A DNA stretch of 64,000 nucleotides, taken from NCBI GenBank assembly GCA_946699065.1, contig CAMPDV010007745.1:21583-85582 (forward strand), written 5' to 3'. This document shows positions 22,929 to 35,814 of this stretch, in pieces. The translations under genes were made by a program, and so were the position numbers. The notes under the pieces were generated by a model. It was not told the origin of the DNA, ran no database searches, and worked only from the letters and a program-made list of their open reading frames with translations. The DNA is from Loxodes magnus. Lineage: Eukaryota; Ciliophora; Karyorelictea; Loxodida; Loxodidae. The first letter of the stretch is position 1, and each line of letters opens with the position of its first letter.

Positions 22929-23411
22929 ATGGTTTCATCATCTTCGTTTATCAAGGCTTTACTAGCTAAGAAGTATTCTTAATAATTATCACTTTTACAA
23001 AGAGCATAAATATTATATCGTTATGATGCTTCTAAAGGAGGAATTACGTAATTTTTAATTATTTAGAAAACCTTAAACTCAACAATATGAAGGACAAAAC
23101 CACCTTAAAAAATCTTGATTTAATAGAAATAGTTTTAGATAGCTTCAGATTCGAAATCTTAATGCGAACTTAACAGAAAAGGATAAGAGAGGAAATTGAT
23201 AAATGTGTTAAAGATTTTATAAGCAATATAGTGGCAAAAGAAAACAGGATATCTCCAACAAAATACTTCCATACTAAGAGTTAATTAGAAAAGATTACAG
23301 AATGGAATCAAGTGAACATACCTGAATTATCGAAGTTTATGTATATTTCATGGATTTTTTTATGATTAACAAGAATTATACTCTTAAATGAAGAAAGTAC
23401 CTTAAGAAATG
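22929..23411 (+). CDS. Unknown protein, possibly two exons
   Basis: ATG 22929 opens a good N-terminus (MVSSSSFIKALLAKKYS, then LLQRAQILYRYDASKGGIT). A GT-AG 19-mer, GTAATTTTTAATTATTTAG, lies at 23048-23066. Joining across it gives a frame that stays protein-like but uses TGA for every Trp. A different frame from ATG 23087 (MKDKTTLKNLDLIEIVLDSF, then RIREEIDKCVKDFISNIVAK, then TEWNQVNIPELSKF) has fewer reassigned codons and may be the real one. Both cannot be right. A small helical protein is likely; family not recognised. End uncertain; the first TGA after the charged stretch is near 23,409. Confidence 0.4.
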
Positions 23412-24644
23412 ATTTTTGATAAGTATTTTATTAAAATGATATAAAAAATTATTTTTTAATTTTGAAAAGCATAATTTAGTACATGGATAACTTGATGACT
23501 CCTTAGTTATACATTTTAAAATTGCACTTGAAAATTCTTACATGATAGTTTTATATTAGCCATTTTAATTAAAATCCAAATAAATGAGCTAATTAGATCT
23601 TTAAAATTAAACCTTAATTTAACCTTAATCTAATAGATCTTCATTATTTACTTTTTTTTCTTCTGCTTATATACTTTTTTTATTTTTTGCAAGATTAACT
23701 CTGATAAATATTTTCCTTTTTTAATTAAAAATAAATTTAACATCATTAAAAGTAGTAATCAGTGAATAAGTTGAACTGCAAGCTTTTGTAACAAAAGCTG
23801 CTTAAAAATTTAAATTAATATTGATTTTAGATAGTTTATTAATATAAATAGTTAGTAACTTAAAATAGAAAAGCATTTATGTAGTGGAACTTATAACAAT
23901 TAAATATATTCCTCTAATGTTTATACTTATTAATTTATAAAAGTTTCTTCAGTCAAACTATAATAATTTATAAAATATAAGTTCATTAATAAATAAAGTA
24001 AAGAATTAACTTACAGCTAAGATAAATGTATTGCAGCTATATTTATGCATTAAGGCATGTAAAATAGCTTAAGGAAATAGATAATAAATAAATAAATTTG
24101 ACTTATAATAATTTATAGAAATATTTATAAGATATTTAAATCTTCCCCCTTAAACAATTTGATTTACTTTGCTTCTTCTTGATCTTTATCTGTATTATTC
24201 TGTTTTTCAATTTTTTAAATCATATCTATTTTTCATACACTCATGTGTTTAAAAATCCTTAAAAATAGCACAAAAATTGCTGATGATCAAAATATTCAGA
24301 ATATTTTACTTAAAATTTAGTAAATTTAAGACCAAAGTTACAATTCTTACAAAAAAGATATGATTGGATATTTAAAATGAAAAAATTAGTTTTGATTTAA
24401 ATTTAAATCTTTAAACTAAGAAAAATAAAATAAAACAGGCTGAAGTTATTTCATTTTTTTCTAATTAATTTGAACATAAAATTTATCATATAAAAGGCTA
24501 CTAAATAAAAATCATTTTTGACATAGGATTCTATAAGATTTTATCCCTCTTATAGTTGCAGATCTTAAATTTGCATACACTCTCAGATTGATGATAGATA
24601 ACTTCAATAAGTGGTATTATTTCTCAGAAGCCATTTTATTCATA

Positions 24645-25172
24645 TATAAATAAATAAATTTGATTATAGAGCGCGTAGCACTCTCGTTGGTGCGCAGCTC
24701 TTTTAAAAAAAATGTTTCATACTGACAAGAATGTTTGTTACTGATAAAATTATCAGATACTGATAAACCTTGTTCAATACTGTATAATTATTCAGTACTG
24801 ATAAAAATGTTCAATACTGATATAATTTTAGAATACTCGTAATCTTTAATAATTGCTGGAGATCCAAGGACAAGGCAGGATTCTGTCTCATTGCATCACC
24901 AAAGCAGAGGACGACATGTGTCAATTATGGGTACTTAAATTCCCCACCTCTGATGAAGCTCGCAATATTATTTCTTTTTCGTTCCAGTATTAAAAATAAA
25001 CGAAGCCAAGCCAACGTCGAAGGTCTAAGAATCTTATGTCTCGAGGTCAAACCAAAGCAGAGGAAGACATAAAGTCGATTATGGGAACTTAACTTCCCCA
25101 ACCTCTGATGAAGATGACCTTGTTGTTCACCTTCGAACAACTATGGCGGTTTTAAAAATCTCAAATAATATA
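24645..25172 (-). mobile_element. Dimeric SINE-like element H1, absent from copy 1
   Basis: Present only in copy 2; the empty site is at about 1776-1790. Read on the minus strand it has two tandem related units of ~105 bp, then about six ~20-bp repeats of a CAGTATTGAACA type, then a hairpin (24669-24700) and an (ATTT)n tail. Its sister H6 at 41,130-41,655 is in opposite orientation. A target duplication of about 9-10 A/T bases is likely but the AT-rich site makes it ambiguous. It has no real ORF; short open frames here are accidental. Confidence 0.75.
24669..24700 (-). other. 3' hairpin of H1
   Basis: On the plus strand GAGC.GCG.TAG.CAC, an 8-base loop, then GTG.CGC.A.GCTC: three short helices separated by a bulge. 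The same design occurs in four other elements (37645-37675, 36080-36111, 39082-39112, 41604-41635). Confidence 0.65.
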
Positions 25173-25277
25173 ATAAAATAATTTATTAGTATTATTAAAG
25201 AATATAAAAATTACTTCTAAGAAATAATAGAATTTATACCAGTACACTAAAACAGGAAACCCTTCTAAAAAATAAAA

Positions 25278-25815
25278 ATGCGTAGGCTATATAAAGAAAG
25301 AAAGTTAGATGCAAGACTGATACGATTAACATTAATCAGCTGGAAACCAGAAATTGGAAAAACTGCATATAGAAACATAAATAGAGATGCTATCCAAGTC
25401 ATTAAAATATTTTATATTAAAAATAGAAAACTCATGGAAGGTAGAAAAATTAGAAAAAATAATAAAGAACCTACTTGAGAAGCATTATTACTTAGTCTTA
25501 GATATGTGAAACAAATTAGAATAAAAAATAACTTAAATTTTACAATATATCCAGGTAATATCATTTTCTTTTTAACAGAACAAATCGATCCTATGAAAAT
25601 AATTCTATAACTAAAAATTTTGATCTTTGGATAAAGAATAATTAAGATCGCTACAAACAAGAGAGTAACTATTCAGACTATTAAAGGATGGTGCGCTAAT
25701 GAAATGTTACACCTCCTAATTAGCCTGGTAGGAATTTTAATAAAGCAAATAAAGATAAACTGATAGAATATATCAGATGGCTTATTATTAAAACTTGATA
25801 AAGTCCTTTATTTTC
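25278..25815 (+). pseudogene. Unknown ORF module P2 (copy-2 paralogue of P1)
   Basis: ATG 25278 reads MRRLYKERKLDARLIRLTLI, then SWKPEIGKTAYRNINRD, AIQVIKIFYIKNRKLMEGRK and, after a Trp encoded by TGA, EALLLSLRYVKQ, IIFFLTEQIDPMK and IKGWCANEMLHLL. This is cleaner than P1, which has TGA-TGA and Ile/Trp changes. The first 66 codons contain no reassigned codon. Its inverted partner is at 26,155-26,880. Family unknown; the paired inverted arrangement suggests a mobile or rearranged origin. Confidence 0.45.
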
Positions 25816-26154
25816 TTTTTACTATTAAAAATATACTAATGCAAGCTGCTATGAGATAAAATGTTATTTAATTTTTTTATTTTTCTTCTTTTGGTCTTAA
25901 ACATTTTACAATTGTTTACTAAATGATAGGTTGAATAGTAGAGATAGCATTTCTTTATTAAATAATTTTATTATTAAATCTTTTTCTTTACTTTTGTTAT
26001 CCTTCTATTTCAGAGATTCATTTTACTACTATGTTTAAGATCCTTCAATATCCAATTTAATTATAGTTTCCTATTTTATTCTTGTATTAAAAATTACTTT
26101 TAGTAATCAATCTGTTAGTCTCAATTACTTAGATTTATTCTTTTCTTTTAAAGT

Positions 26155-26880
26155 TAAAGTTAAAGTTAAAAAGCTTTGTTAAAGCCTTAGTAGTCAGCCA
26201 TCTGAACTATTCTATCAGCTTGTCTCCATTAGTTTGTCATGAATTCCTACTAGGCATAGTTAGGTGGTATAGCCCTTCATTAGTGCACCATCCTTTAATA
26301 TTCTGAATAATTATAGTCTTGCATGTAGCGTTCCTAATTATTTCTCCAAGGATTAAGATTTGAATTAAAGAATTTTTTTCTATAAATATTTCCGCTTTAT
26401 GTTGGATATATCCTAAATAGTTTTTAAAAAATATCTTATTTATTCTTTCTTTAAATTTCGCTTAGTTAGTAGCAGTATTTTCATTGGTGTTATTTATTGC
26501 ACACGTAGCATTTTATTCTTCTTTTAAACTATTATTCCTGTAACACTTATTTAATTTAAATTTACTACTTATTTTAAATTAATATTTACTGTTTATTTTA
26601 ATTTGAGGCTTCATTTTCTATTTCCATAAGATCTGATTAATTCTGTTAAAATGAAAATGGCGTTACATGAATTTATTACTAAATTTAAAGAATTCTTTGC
26701 TCCAGTTTGTTTTTTATTTCTTATGATGATTAATATTGTTTCTCAAGCAAAGACGTTATTAATTTTTCTAATTTTTCTACTTTAGCAGTGAGGTATATAT
26801 TTTGGAACATAAACTATTTTAATGACTTAGATAATATTTCTATTTGAGTTTGTGTTCGAAGTTTTTTTAATTCTGTATTT
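26155..26880 (-). pseudogene. Unknown ORF module M2 (copy-2 paralogue of M1)
   Basis: Nearly identical to 2,760-3,480 and interpreted the same way. It keeps IKGWCTNEG and DKLIEQFRWL on the minus strand. Forms the inverted partner of P2. Confidence 0.4.
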
Positions 26881-26906
26881 CCAAGTTATATAATTTTTGT
26901 CAAAAT

Positions 26907-27833
26907 AAAAAAATGGAAGGATTCAAAAGAGGTTTCTATACCACCTCCAAAAAGTTGGAGAGGAAACTTGAATCCAATCTTGGATAGTCTTCTTACTCTT
27001 AACCCTAATTTTTTCTTAATTCTAACAACCTGAAGAGGAACAGAAACAAGCTAAGAAGACAACACATGAGATAATTCCAACCTCAGAAGAGAAGCCCAGA
27101 AAGCAGATGAAGTCTGCTCTGCACCAGGAGGTCTCAAAGTTCAATCCTTCTGGCCAGATGAGCATGGAACAGCTCATCAAAGTGGTACTAAACCTCCAGG
27201 AAGAGGTTAAGAAACTGAGAAAGGACAATGAGAAACTGATGTAAAAACTCAACTTAGCGGAAGGAATAGAATCCAGACTTATGTCCTAAGAAAGAGAACT
27301 AAGCGCTTTCTGAAACATATCTTAAGAACAGAGTAGCTAATCCTAAAATTAGCTTCAGAAACAATCTGATCTGAGAATTAGACTGGAAATACTAGAAAAG
27401 AAATTAGATGAACAAAGGGGAGATCCAATGATGATTGAAGAGACCAATAGGAAGACTAAGGTTAAACTCCAAAAAGTAGTGAAGAAATGCTACTACTGCA
27501 ATTCGACAGAACACTTATGAAGACGTTGCAAGGAATTCCAAAAATTTCAAGACGTAGTACTGGAATAAATAAAGAACCATACAAGCACAGTAGAGGAAGA
27601 AAAAACAAATGTAGTAGAGACAAATAAGAGAAAGATTATACTTAAATGAATAAGGATACATTTACAAGAGAAAATTTAATTAGAAATAAGGCTAGATCCG
27701 GAAATGACAAGAGTAATGGGAGGAAAGAGGAGTAGAGACATCTAAACTTGATTTTTAACACTGGAGCAATCTGGTGTCCAGCATGAAGAGGTGAAAATCC
27801 TCGAAAATTGCTAAACTTAATTTATCCTATTAT
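26907..27833 (+). mobile_element. Gag-like retroposon E2b with 18-bp TSD
   Basis: Copy-2 version of E2a. Flanks are TATAATTTTTGTCAAAAT at 26889-26906 and TATAATTTTTGTTAAAAT at 27834-27851. ATG at 26913. It is 20 bp longer overall because it keeps a 24-bp stretch lost from E2a. Confidence 0.85.
26913..27800 (+). pseudogene. E2b gag-like CCHC ORF
   Basis: Same protein as E2a with the complete LNLQEEVKKLRKDNEKLM helix. An intact CCHC knuckle lies at 27488-27529 (CYYCNSTEHLWRRC, Trp by TGA). The one-base deficit between ATG frame and main frame in the T-run near 27,010 is shared with E2a, so it predates the duplication. Likely inactive unless the shift is tolerated. Confidence 0.7.
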
Positions 27834-27904
27834 TATAATTTTTGTTAAAATCTTCAAACTCAACATTACTTTACGAACCATTAATATTATTTGCAAATTT
27901 TAAT

Positions 27905-28165
27905 TAAATAATTAATCACTTTCTCTTTCAAGCCACTAGAAATTCCTTCCCAGCTCCACGAATCAAGGCCCTCCTTAATTCATATGGCATGGATATTTTA
28001 TTCCTTAATCCAATAAACTCATGTCAGGGAGTTTTACGAATAGATATCAAAACTTCAAGCAGCTAGCAAGAGCAAATAACCAAAATAGTTTATTTCCTTA
28101 CAGGAGTTGAATTTAAACAAGAACATTCTCAGTGACAGGATAGAAACTCGACCTTATCCATTAAA
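27905..28165 (+). mobile_element. Diverged short element S3b
   Basis: Copy-2 counterpart of S3a, with GAACATTCTCAGTGACAGGA matching the S1 block GACTTTCTCAGCGACAGGA. Noncoding. Confidence 0.5.
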
Positions 28166-28169
28166 CTAG

Positions 28170-30057
28170 AAGATTATATCGGATGATTAGCCTAAACTCA
28201 GTTTAACTTACTATATGCTAATTTAAAATATTTGAACACATGTAAAGTTCTTAGCTATTTTTAAATAAGGGACTGGCTAATATAAACTTACTATATAAGA
28301 AGCTCTATATTGCATGATCAGATACTATTATTTTTTAAATGCTCAATTAAAGTATCTAGATTTATAGATCTAAATATTCCATAGAATGCTAGCATCCAAA
28401 AAGTTTGAACTGTTGAAAATATAAAAAAGCGAAAAATAAGAGTAGAATTTTAAAGTAAAATAATAATTTAAAAATAAATAAAATAAAATAGGTACTTTAT
28501 AAATAAGATATACTACTTAAAAATATTATCTATCTTATTTAAGAAGCTTTAGCTAATTTAGTTTATTAAGCTTAATATTAATAGTTTAATATGAGTCAAT
28601 TAATCATTTTGCTAACTTAATATTTGTATTAAAATTTATACTAAAGAAATTAACTTTTATATATATTTACATTTTATTATTTTTATAATAAATATTTTAT
28701 ATTGAAATAATTAATAAAAATAAGATAATTTTAAATATATTTTAATAATATAAATAAATAATTTAAATATTATATTATTAATTAAATTATATATATCATA
28801 TTGTTATTTTTATTTTTATACTATCTGATATTATTAACTTATTATTTATTTTATTTACCTTAATTATAAGCAAAATGAGCTATTCAAAAATGTTAAATTT
28901 GCTTATATTATTACAATTTAAATAACATTTTTCCAATTGCTTTATCTTACTCCCATATTTATTGTAGTTTTGTGTTGGATTACTCAATACTATTTGTAAG
29001 GTTTTATGTTATGTCCTATTTATTGAAAAGTATTTAATTTAAATTTTAAAGATTTTCTAAAGTTACAGATTATATATATTAAAAATATGCTAATATTATA
29101 AAAGCAAATAATTCTTATAAAAATAAAGTTAAAAGTTTAAATGAAAGCAAATATTAAATGAGTAAAAATAAAAATGTATTAATAAGATAAAAATAACATT
29201 ATTAATAAACATTTAGATAAAAAAGTTTAAATTATTTAAATTATTAGATTTAACACTAATTGAGTTTAATTAATAATATATCAATAAAAGGAGAATAAAA
29301 TTATATATTCATAAATTAAACTGATAATTTGCTAAATCATCAAAGATTATCAATATATAATTGATTTGATAGTAAAAAATGTAAGAACTAAATATAAACT
29401 TTAAACTTAAAAAATGACACTGAAATTAAAATATAATAATATTTTGATTGATTTAACTTCATAATTGATTAAGACTATTTTAAATACTTTTAATTTATTA
29501 AATAATCTCTTAGTTATGTTTAGTTTAATATTTTATATTTTATTTAATAGATATTAAAATAATTTTAATTACTATATTCTTTTAAACATATAGTCAATTA
29601 TTATTTTATAAAATTTAAAAAATGGTAAATAGAAATAAGTTTTATTTTTATTTAAAAGAAAGCAAAATTTCTTTCTTGTTATTAAAATTAGCAAAATTAT
29701 TAAAGTAACTTTCTTTTTTCATTTTATAAAAATAAACAAATATACTCCTTAAGAATATTTTTTCTAAATTTTTGATTTTCTGTAATCAATCAAATCTTAA
29801 ATTGGTATTTAAAATTCTTTTTATTTTTATTAAACTATTTAAAGTAAAAGCCTAACTTCATTATTTACGTAAAAAAAATAATGTTCTACATTTAAAAATC
29901 CTTTATTAAAGAATAATTATTAGATCAATTGAAAGTGAGATAGAGTTTCGATTATAAATTAATTAATTTACTAAAAAAAGTTTAGACTAGAATAAAAATA
30001 AAATGCTTACTATAAATAATTTAAAACATAAAAATATTCTTAACCTGTAGAATATTT
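28170..30057. other. AT-rich noncoding spacer
   Basis: Counterpart of 4,780-6,650. No gene recognised. Confidence 0.65.
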
Positions 30058-30076
30058 AATTATATAGTTAATAATT

Positions 30077-30382
30077 AATTAATTTCAACTAAAAAAGTTT
30101 TTGGGCCGGAAACTCCTTTCCGATTATACGACCCGACACTCTTTTTTTATGGAATAACGGGGATATCCTGTTGTGCTCCAGGCACAGCTGCTAGGGAGCT
30201 TCATCGCTATGAGCAGCCAGGCTTCAAGCCCCTACCAAGAGCGGATAATCTAAAAGACAGTGTTCCCTTCAGAAAATGACTCTGACCAGGGACTTTCTCA
30301 GCGACAGGAAAGGAACTTGTTCCTAGCTATAAAACTAGAAAGTGTTGTCACGAAGGTCATTCTCAGCTCCCACTATCTTTTC
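30077..30382 (+). mobile_element. Short GC-rich noncoding retroposon S1 with ~19-bp TSD
   Basis: Inserted only in copy 2. AATTATATAGTTAATAATT flanks it at 30058-30076 and, with two extra bases, at 30383-30403; the empty site in copy 1 is 6652-6670. About 300 bp, far richer in GC than its surroundings, with no sustained protein-like frame. Contains a GTGC-TCCAG-GCAC hairpin and GGCTTCAAGCC. S2 at 36,209-36,487 shares the core almost exactly. Long target duplication points to LINE-mediated retroposition. Confidence 0.8.
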
Positions 30383-30834
30383 AATTATATATAGTTAATA
30401 ATTTTACTAAATTGTTATACCTTAATCAACTATTAATTTAAGCTTTATTATTTTATTTACAATTTTTTTTAAATAATTTACAAATAATTACATTATAAGC
30501 AAGTAATCAGAAATTAACGCGATATGAAATAAATTATTTGCAAATATTTATCATTAAAAGAATAAAAATGTTGCCAACTACATTACTTTATTAAAAATAA
30601 ACAAAAAATTTAGTTTAAAAGTTAGATAATTTTATTAATTAAATTATATAATTAGATTTTCCTCCAGAAAGAGGTTAATGAAAAATTATAGTAAAAATCA
30701 ATATATATATCTTTTAGACTATATCATGATAGTTTTAAAATATTATTTAGAAAACTAGATTAACTATTAATAATTAAAATAATTATTTGTCCTTCCATTC
30801 GATTGAAGTTTTAAAAGTATGAACTCTACGTTCC

Positions 30835-31764
30835 TGTATGTTCTATTATTATATTTTATTTTCCTTAACTTCCTCTCCTATTTATTTTCAGAGTAAAACA
30901 TTTTTTTCTTTCAAATTTTCCCATTTTTGATGGTAAGAATTCCGTCACTCTTTACTTCAGTTTCTATCAGCTTATATTTCTCCAGATATTCATTCTTATT
31001 TATTTATAATATGTGAGTTTTTCCAACGCAAATGCTAAGTGCTCTTGTAAATATAGCATCACTTTCTTGCTCTTCTCTATTTTTATGGGATTTCCTTATA
31101 AAGGCTTCTGCAAACTTTCTTTTATTAATTTTAGTTTTGAATCTAATTATACTCAATTTTTTTACTCTCTCATTAATAAAATATCATTCTCTAACTCTGT
31201 CATTCTATCATAAAATTCAGTTTTAGCTCTTCGGTCTATCATATAGATTTCATAATCATTTGCATATTTAGAGGTTCTGACATATTTCAAATATTTTTCC
31301 TTCAATGAGTTTAATTCCTCTTCGAATTTTTTTATTTTTTTAAGATATTAACTGTATCAACTATTAAGAATCCATTCGCATAATTTCAATACTATCTAAA
31401 TAAAAGTACAGGGCTTATAATTAATTATCGTACTTTGTCTTCTTCGTTCGTTTTATATATTACTTTCGGAGATTCAGTTTAATGGTCTCTTTTTTCCGTT
31501 TTTATTGGAGGCGTTGAGAGTGTGTTAACTCTTCTGTTCGGAATTTTTTCTTCAACGTCCATTTGTATGTTGATGGAAGAAAGCTGTTTTTTATTTTTTA
31601 TTATTAAAGATGTTATTTCCTAATTTTTAAGTTTCTTTTCTGCTGGAAAATTGTTGGCCTTAAGAAGAATGAGCTAGTTGAAGTTGAGGCATGGTAAGAG
31701 AAGATACTTCTGGTTTTCTCTCTTAATCCGAGGAAGTAGTAAAAACTTTTCTGATTATATCCAT
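30835..31764 (-). pseudogene. Gag-like ORF E7b with degenerate zinc knuckle
   Basis: Copy-2 version of E7a from ATG at 31764 (MDIIRKVF). It has lost more of the knuckle than E7a: CYIYKSTQHLRWKN. A deletion of about 14 bp relative to copy 1 near 31,075 disrupts the frame. Two short plus-strand open frames at 31,013-31,226 are shadows of it. Confidence 0.45.
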
Positions 31765-33380
31765 TTTAGTTTATAGACTAAATTAATCTTAATATTTAAT
31801 TAAGCTAAGCATGCTATAACAATTCATAAAAAGGACTTATTGATTGAATTACAGAGTAAATATTTTAATATTTGTTCATAAAAGTAAAAGAATTATATTT
31901 ATAGAAAATGTTTATGAAAGCGTATAAAGATAAAGTAGATGAAATAAATAATAAATAGTTTAGAATTATATAAAATAAGCTATATAAACTAACTTAGTAA
32001 AATAGGATTAATTTGTAAATGAAATTAGAAGTATTATCTACTATTGATAAAGAGTATTATTATTATTATTAATGATTAAAACAAAAAATAAAAAAGGAGA
32101 AATAGCTTAGTCAATGGGATCTTAGCATATGCTAATTTGGTAAATAATAATTGAAAAAGTGAATAAAAAATGATAATAATAATAATATTTTTAATAAATA
32201 TAAAATTGAAAATATCTATTTAGTGTTTTATATAATTAAGTATTACTTAAAAATTCTATAATAATAAAAAATATGAAGTTGACTTATTTTTAATGATAGT
32301 TAATAAATTAAATATGAATAATTAGATTTTTTGAATTAAAAAATGTTGTAAATAATTTATAAATCTGATGATAACTATTTGATTATTATATTTGTCTAGT
32401 CTGATAAAATATTAAAATAAATGAATAACAATTAAATATTTTAATCGAATGTACATAAAATAATTTTGCTCTATCTATTTTATGACTAACTATGTAATAG
32501 TAAAATGTATTGTAATATTTAGCATTATTGAAAAGCTTAATGTATAAAAATAGTAAATTTGAAAGAGTATAAATTTCCTATATGATGTATATTAAACTAA
32601 AATAAAATTTCTTATATAAATTATTTAATAATATTTTATATATATTAATTATAAGTTGAAAATTCTAGCAAAAAAGGAAGCAAGCAAATATATCATGTAA
32701 CCATTTTAAGTAAAATAATTGTTTAAATTAGTAATAAAGTTATTATAAATGAATATGTATTCAGATATTTTAATATATAATAGCTATTTTAATATCTATC
32801 TATATTTAAAGATGCTTAATATTTAGCTCTTTAATTCTAAAAGGTTAGTATTATTATATAAGCTTGTATGGAATTATCATTTTAATCTACTTAAATAATT
32901 AAATAATTTTAGATAAATAAAATTATTTATTTACATTTGCTATAAAATTAGAGCCTATTATTTTATTTTTACTAGTAGATATCTTCGTAGCTAGTTTTTA
33001 CCCTAAAGTTATAAATTATGTATAATAATTTTATTGAGATATAAATGTTAATAAGAGATTTTTCCATGAGAATCTTAAAGATAAATTAAACTTAACTTCT
33101 AAATATAGCTATTAATAATAAGAATTCTAATTTTATCAAATTATAAGACAGATAATAATTCAAATTATTTACTTAAATAGTTCAATATTTATAAAAATTA
33201 TCAAGTAACCATAAATACATTTATACTATTTCACTACTAAATATCAACTAACTAGATCAAACTCTTCAAACATTACATATATATATTATACATTATTCAT
33301 TTATTTAACTATCAATTAAATTTATTATTTTAATATTTAATACTTATATATAAATAATATTATCATTTTAAATTATATTA
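31765..33380. other. AT-rich spacer, counterpart of 8,050-9,660
   Basis: No gene seen. From about 31,980 to 33,400 I see no difference from copy 1. Confidence 0.65.
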
Positions 33381-33381
33381 G

Positions 33382-34919
33382 TCAGCCAATTCTTTTTAAT
33401 GCTATATAGCTCAAATTTACTAAGTCGATCTTTAATACTGAATCTCTATCTTATTCATAAGCAAAAACATATCCAAACTTATTTCTTACTTTCATCTCTG
33501 TCTAAGTAGCAACATTTTAAAAGATTTATATTTATTCTCATTATTCTTTGTTTCTTTTATATATTCTTCTTAATTATTATAATGTTTATAAATTTTTAAT
33601 ACCTCCAATTATAACTAAAGGTTCTAAGCACACTATAGGTCAAGCGACAGATTCAGGAAGTTTCAAATCACACTTACTCCATCTATCATTTTATATATTA
33701 TATTTTCATATGTCTTTTAAAGTTTATCCTTTCTAATTTGCTCCTCCAAAAGAATAAATATTTTGTTCATCTTTATCTACTATTAATGCTTAATAAGTTA
33801 TTTAAAAAGGAAATTAAGAACAGTTCTATCATTTATTTTCATTTCCTATTTTTAACTTTTCTACTGATTATAATATCTGTCTCTTTCTAATACAACCTCC
33901 AACTACATAAATATGTTCTTTAGCTACTGCTATTCCAAATCCAAATCTTTCTTCATTTAGATTACTAAGTCTTTTACTATTACCTTCATAATCAATTTAT
34001 CAAGTTTCTTTTATTCCTTAAAGTTAATTTTAAGATAATCCTCCAATTAAATATAACTTATTTTAATATGCTATACTTCTACTTCCTAAGGGGATCATAT
34101 TTTAAATTTTTACTTGCTGTAGTTATTCTTTTTCAATATCAAATAATCATAAATTTTTAGTTTCAAACTAAAAAAAGTGAATATGCATAGAATCTTTTAA
34201 CTTTTATTATGTTTATTTCATTTAGTTTATATTTATCTAAACCATTTTTTATTCTTCTAAATTTATATTTTCTTATAGTTTCTACCTTATTAGTGAGATG
34301 TAATTTTTATTTAGGTTTTATATTTTATTCATTAAATTTCTAAGTAAAAGTATAAAATTTTATTTTTAAGTTTATAAGATTTTAATGTTTTAATTTTATT
34401 ACTTTTATATCATTTATTTTTAGTCTAAATTTTATATTTCAAAAATACTTTTTAAATTTAATTTAGAAATTATATTTCTATCTCTTATTCAATTCTATAA
34501 GATATTTATTTTCTAATCTAAATAAAAAACACTTTAAGATTATATTTCTTTATTCCTAAGATTACTTTATACTATTAAGTTAATAAGTAACTTACTAATA
34601 TTTTATTATTTCTTTGTAATAGTAAAAGCTTTTTCTATTATTTACCTCTATATATCTTTTAACTTCTATTTAGTATTCTAACCTTTTTAGATTTATTATT
34701 CTTTCTCTTATATCTTTATTATTATATCTGTATAGGTAAATCTTCAAACTTAAAATGATATGCTGTCTAGCAAATAGGGCATGACATTAAGTCTTATAAA
34801 TAATATTAAGTAGACAAACATACACCACAGTAAATATGTAAGCAAGGTAAGACAGTTGGAAGGGCGTTAGTTAAGTTATAATGTTGTAAGCAGATTAAGC
34901 ATTTTGGTAAGGCTTACAT
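33382..34919 (-). CDS. RING-finger/kelch-repeat protein, copy 2 (one 17-nt intron)
   Basis: Predicted 506 residues, complement(join(33382..34665,34683..34919)). All eight RING ligands are kept (Cys7, 10, 26, His28, Cys31, 34, 47, 50), but many other RING residues differ from copy 1: LPCLHIYCGVC against LPCGHIYCDLC, and QYYLQD against QYWLQG. Kelch blades are also changed at many sites, and the second exon is 27 bp longer, a multiple of three. The helical linker (about residues 60-210) and the intron are identical in the two genes. Frame, start, intron and terminal TGA all survive, so both genes are probably functional. Expected role as in copy 1: ubiquitin-ligase-like, with substrate set by the kelch propeller. 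Confidence 0.87.
34666..34682 (-). other. 17-nt intron of RING-kelch gene, copy 2
   Basis: Same 17 bases as at 10920-10936, and removal again joins the RING and kelch frames exactly. Splicing inferred. Confidence 0.75.
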
Positions 34920-34929
34920 TTTATTATAA

Positions 34930-35800
34930 TGATTATAAAAAGTGAGGTTAAATAGTAAATTTATAACAGTAAGTATCATAAAGTATGATAATAAAAATAT
35001 ATATTATATGAATATAATTAGGTAGATCTAAATAAGAGTGTAAGAGTATAATAGATATTTAGTAATAATATGATATAAATATATATTATTAAAGCTAATA
35101 CTTATACCTTGTTCTTCAATTACTTGGTGAGTTTAATTAGAGGGTATTTTAGTTTAATTTAGAGTGAGTTTAAAAGGATCTTTGAATAATAATTTGGATT
35201 TGAAGTGGTTATAGGATATAAATAATAATTATAAATATAATTATGAAATCTATTTTAAGGTTTCTTATTTTGTTAAGATAATCTAAATAATACTTTGATT
35301 AATGCTATATATTTTTATATATTTATGCTATTTTTATTAAAAGGCTTTGAATAAGGATAAATTTGTTTTAATTATATTAAGTTATTTTAAAATCATTTTT
35401 AATTGTTTCTCGCTCCAAGAAAATAAAGAAAAATACATTAATATTATGGACAAATAGTGAATCTCTCTTAATATATTTATTTAAATAACCCATTTTAAAT
35501 ATCAATTTGAAGAATTAAAATAAGGCTATGTAAGATTATTTTTAATATAAGGAATCAAAAATACTTTAATTTATTCACTAAGGGATTTTACTAAAGCACT
35601 AATATTTAATAGTAATATACTCCTACAAATTAAAACTATTAAAACTAAATATATAATTTCACACCTTTTTAATTATTACTATATTAAAAGACTAAAAATC
35701 ATTACAACATAGTTTACATTTAGTTTAATTAAGAGTAAAATTACAGTCTAAGCTAGTTATATCTAATAATTAAATATATAAAATATATTATTATAATTAT
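34930..35800. other. AT-rich spacer upstream of RING-kelch copy 2
   Basis: No gene seen. Patchy similarity to 11,200-12,200. Confidence 0.5.
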
Positions 35801-35814
35801 CATTTAAGAATATT

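Larger units (their letters stand above)
23733..35030 (+). repeat. Segmental duplication, copy 2
   Basis: Collinear with 1-11,280. The left boundary of the shared sequence is at AAATTTAACATCATT, 23733; the unshared sequence before it belongs to the 23-kb gene region. Copy 2 lacks E1 and carries H1 (about 24,645-25,172) and S1 (30,077-30,382). Similarity grades away after about 35,030. The right end beyond 36,500 shows more distant repeats of the same material. Confidence 0.95.

Noticed and set aside
24669-24700. tRNA-like Pol III A box in the H element hairpin
   Set aside because: The A-box consensus does not fit and no B box follows; the hairpin sits at the 3' end next to the tail.
24925-25140. 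Minus-strand ORF within H1 and plus-strand ORF within H6
   Set aside because: Both lie across the SINE dimer units and are not maintained between the two copies.
25278-25478. Short ORF taken as a complete small protein under the standard code
   Set aside because: The same frame continues with TGA as Trp into conserved modules also seen in the inverted partner, so the standard-code stop is not the end.
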